From positions 1 to 8,014 of the forward strand of contig JAAYHO010000480.1 in assembly GCA_012735335.1 (NCBI GenBank): DNA of 8,014 nucleotides. Direction: 5' to 3'. How positions within the stretch are numbered: the first letter of the stretch is position 1; every line of letters begins with the position of its first letter. Under the pieces are notes generated by a model, which had not been told where the DNA came from, did no database searches, and saw only the letters and a program-made list of their open reading frames with translations. The position numbers were made by a program, and so were the translations under genes. This stretch comes from Gammaproteobacteria bacterium (GTDB lineage: Bacteria > Pseudomonadota > Gammaproteobacteria > Pseudomonadales > Pseudomonadaceae). Shown one piece after another: positions 6,480-8,014 of the stretch.

Positions 6480-8014
6480 ATGTACCTGAAACGCTCGATT
6501 ACCGTGAACTGGGGCAACCTGCCGGAAGGCGAATTCGAATACGGCCCGGTCAACCTGTTCTCCGGTGGTAACGGCTCCGGCAAGACCACCGCCGCCGACG
6601 CGCTGCAGACGCTGATGACCGCCGCCCACGACAACCTGTACAACTACAACCCCGGCCAGGATGAAACCACCCAGCGCGGCCGCGGCGGCAAGCAGGTGCG
6701 CACCCTGGCCTCCTACGTGCTCGGCTGCGACGACGGCGCCTTTGCCAGGCCGCTGACCACTGATGGCTATATCGCCGGGATATTTCACCCGACCCAGGGC
6801 GAAACCGCCGAACCCTTTACCGCCGTGATCGGCGTGCGCGCCCATCTGGATACCGCTGGCAGCAGCCGTCAGGCCCGCCAGGACGAGTTGCTGTTGCTGA
6901 TCGTCCCCGGCGAAATGCTGTCGCTGTCACATTTCATCCGCGAGCACGACGGCAGCCGCCACGTGGTGCCGGTCACCGAGCTGGCCAATCTGCTGCGCCG
7001 CCAGTTCGGCCAGCAGCAGGTGGAGACCTACGATCGCAAGAGCGCCTACCTCGGCCGTCTGTACGGCGCCCTGCGCGGCAAGAGCGATGCGGTCTCCAGC
7101 CGCGAGGCGAAGAACGCGGCGCGTACCTTTGCCAACTTCATGGCCTACAAACCGGTCAAGTCCATCGACCAGTTCGTCGCCGGGGAAGTGCTCGACCCAC
7201 GGGACTTCGGCGACACCATCAAACGCATCCGCGAGCTGCTGCGTACCGTGCACGGCATGGAGCAGGAAGCTGCACGGCTGCGTCAGGGCGTCACCCTGCT
7301 GGAGCAGTCGCATGGCCTGGCCGAGCGCTACCAGCAGAGCTGGCTGGAGCGCACCGGGCTGGAATACTCCGCCGCCGCCCAGGCCTGGACAGCCAACCAG
7401 ACGCAATATCTGAATGCCAAGCGCCAGCAGCAGGAGTACCAGAAACAGCACGCTACCCTGCTGGAAGACCAGAAGCTGACCGCCCAGCGCGCTACCCAGG
7501 CGCACCAGGAACTGGTGCAGCTGGAAGCGCGTCGCCAGGGTATCGCGGTGCTGCAGAACAAGGATCAGCTGGAGTCCCGACATGCCGAACTCACCGAGCA
7601 GTTGCAGCAGGGAGTGAAACCACTGCTGGAGCAGGATCGCCAGCGCGACAGCAACATCGAGGCACTGCAACAGGTGCGCCAGTTACTGGCCGACGGGTTA
7701 GCCGCTGAACTGCCTGACCTCGGCAGCCGCCAATGGCAACAGCAGAGTGCCGCGGTGCTGGCCTCGACCCAGCAACCGGTGGCGGAGCTCCACCAACTGC
7801 TGGCCCGCGACTGGGTAGACCTGACACCACTGGACGCCGGGATGGATGCTGCCCGAGCCCAGCAGGCGGCACACAACCAGTTGGCCACCCTGCTCGGTGA
7901 AACGGCGGCCGACAACAGCACGCTCCTGCAGCGGGCCGACCGCCTGCTGCAGGAGCGGCGTAACGCCCTGAGCCAGCTGGAACGCCAGATCAGTCAAAGC
8001 CAGCGGCAGATCAA
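6480..8014 (+). CDS. MksB/JetC-like SMC ATPase (partial, N-terminal half, runs off the right edge)
   Basis: The frame is open for 511 codons from the ATG at 6480 and continues past the window. The N-terminus (MYLKRSITVNWGNL, then GPVNLFSGGNGSGKTTAADALQTLM) is an SMC/RecF-type ATPase head, with the Walker A motif GGNGSGKT at residues 29-36 and catalytic Lys35. About residues 40-245 complete the N-terminal head lobe, including YDRKSAYLGRLYGAL and VKSIDQFVAGEVLDPRDFGDTI. From about residue 247 the sequence becomes a Gln-, Leu-, Glu- and Arg-rich coiled coil (about 247-405). A less regular segment rich in Pro, Trp and Asp (about 408-455) follows, then more coiled coil. The hinge, second coil, Walker B and ABC signature must lie beyond the edge. 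These proteins dimerise, bind kleisin and extrude DNA loops using ATP. MksB (chromosome organisation) and JetC (Wadjet plasmid restriction) are related and cannot be told apart from this half. It begins 2 nt after the MksE/JetB-like gene. Confidence 0.85.
   Translation, partial: MYLKRSITVNWGNLPEGEFEYGPVNLFSGGNGSGKTTAADALQTLMTAAHDNLYNYNPGQDETTQRGRGGKQVRTLASYVLGCDDGAFARPLTTDGYIAGIFHPTQGETAEPFTAVIGVRAHLDTAGSSRQARQDELLLLIVPGEMLSLSHFIREHDGSRHVVPVTELANLLRRQFGQQQVETYDRKSAYLGRLYGALRGKSDAVSSREAKNAARTFANFMAYKPVKSIDQFVAGEVLDPRDFGDTIKRIRELLRTVHGMEQEAARLRQGVTLLEQSHGLAERYQQSWLERTGLEYSAAAQAWTANQTQYLNAKRQQQEYQKQHATLLEDQKLTAQRATQAHQELVQLEARRQGIAVLQNKDQLESRHAELTEQLQQGVKPLLEQDRQRDSNIEALQQVRQLLADGLAAELPDLGSRQWQQQSAAVLASTQQPVAELHQLLARDWVDLTPLDAGMDAARAQQAAHNQLATLLGETAADNSTLLQRADRLLQERRNALSQLERQISQSQRQI

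Noticed and set aside
1..8014. CRISPR array, tRNA or rRNA gene, insertion sequence, attachment site
   Set aside because: No regularly spaced repeats, tRNA cloverleaf, rRNA sequence, transposase, integrase or flanking direct repeats were seen on either strand.

Overview
The window is GC-rich chromosomal DNA from a gammaproteobacterium close to Pseudomonas (Pseudomonas sensu lato, for example Halopseudomonas or Stutzerimonas). This rests on the gene order xseB-ispA-dxs and on the N-termini of XseB (starting MARKK) and DXS (containing the block RPSTPLLD), which look as I recall them in Pseudomonas. The genus is an inference. Most large antisense and out-of-frame ORFs are shadows produced by the GC bias.

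Layout. (1) Positions 1-827, minus strand: the 5' part of a globin-coupled sensor gene. It encodes a heme globin domain followed by a PAS domain, and the output domain lies beyond the left edge. (2) Positions 828-1127: a 300-bp divergent intergenic region. It holds three consecutive hairpins next to the sensor start, an AT-rich stretch with a short dyad and three TGATAT repeats, and a good sigma70 promoter for xseB whose spacer carries a perfect inverted repeat. (3) Positions 1128-4241, plus strand: xseB (exonuclease VII small subunit), ispA (farnesyl diphosphate synthase, overlapping xseB by 4 nt) and dxs (DXP synthase). IspA and DXS are the mid-pathway and entry enzymes of isoprenoid synthesis. 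dxs follows a 106-bp gap with its own dyads and a weak promoter candidate. (4) Positions 4242-4391: a 150-bp gap with GC-rich hairpins and a candidate promoter. (5) Position 4392 to the end, plus strand: a tightly coupled three-gene SMC operon of the MksBEF/Wadjet JetABC class. Its members are a kleisin (MksF/JetA-like, 479 aa), a winged-helix partner (MksE/JetB-like, 217 aa) and the ATPase (MksB/JetC-like), which is cut off by the right edge after 511 codons.

How they work together. The isoprenoid genes form the usual Pseudomonas housekeeping block. The SMC operon encodes a condensin-like DNA loop-extrusion complex that serves either chromosome organisation (MksBEF) or plasmid and foreign-DNA restriction (Wadjet). 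The deciding gene would be a JetD/MksG nuclease after the ATPase gene, outside this window. No integrase, tRNA, insertion sequence or CRISPR array was seen, and the operon's base composition resembles its neighbours. I found no gene family here that is clearly undescribed. The best leads are the SMC operon next to dxs, the hairpin-rich sensor leader, and the 17-bp dyads at the xseB and dxs promoters.
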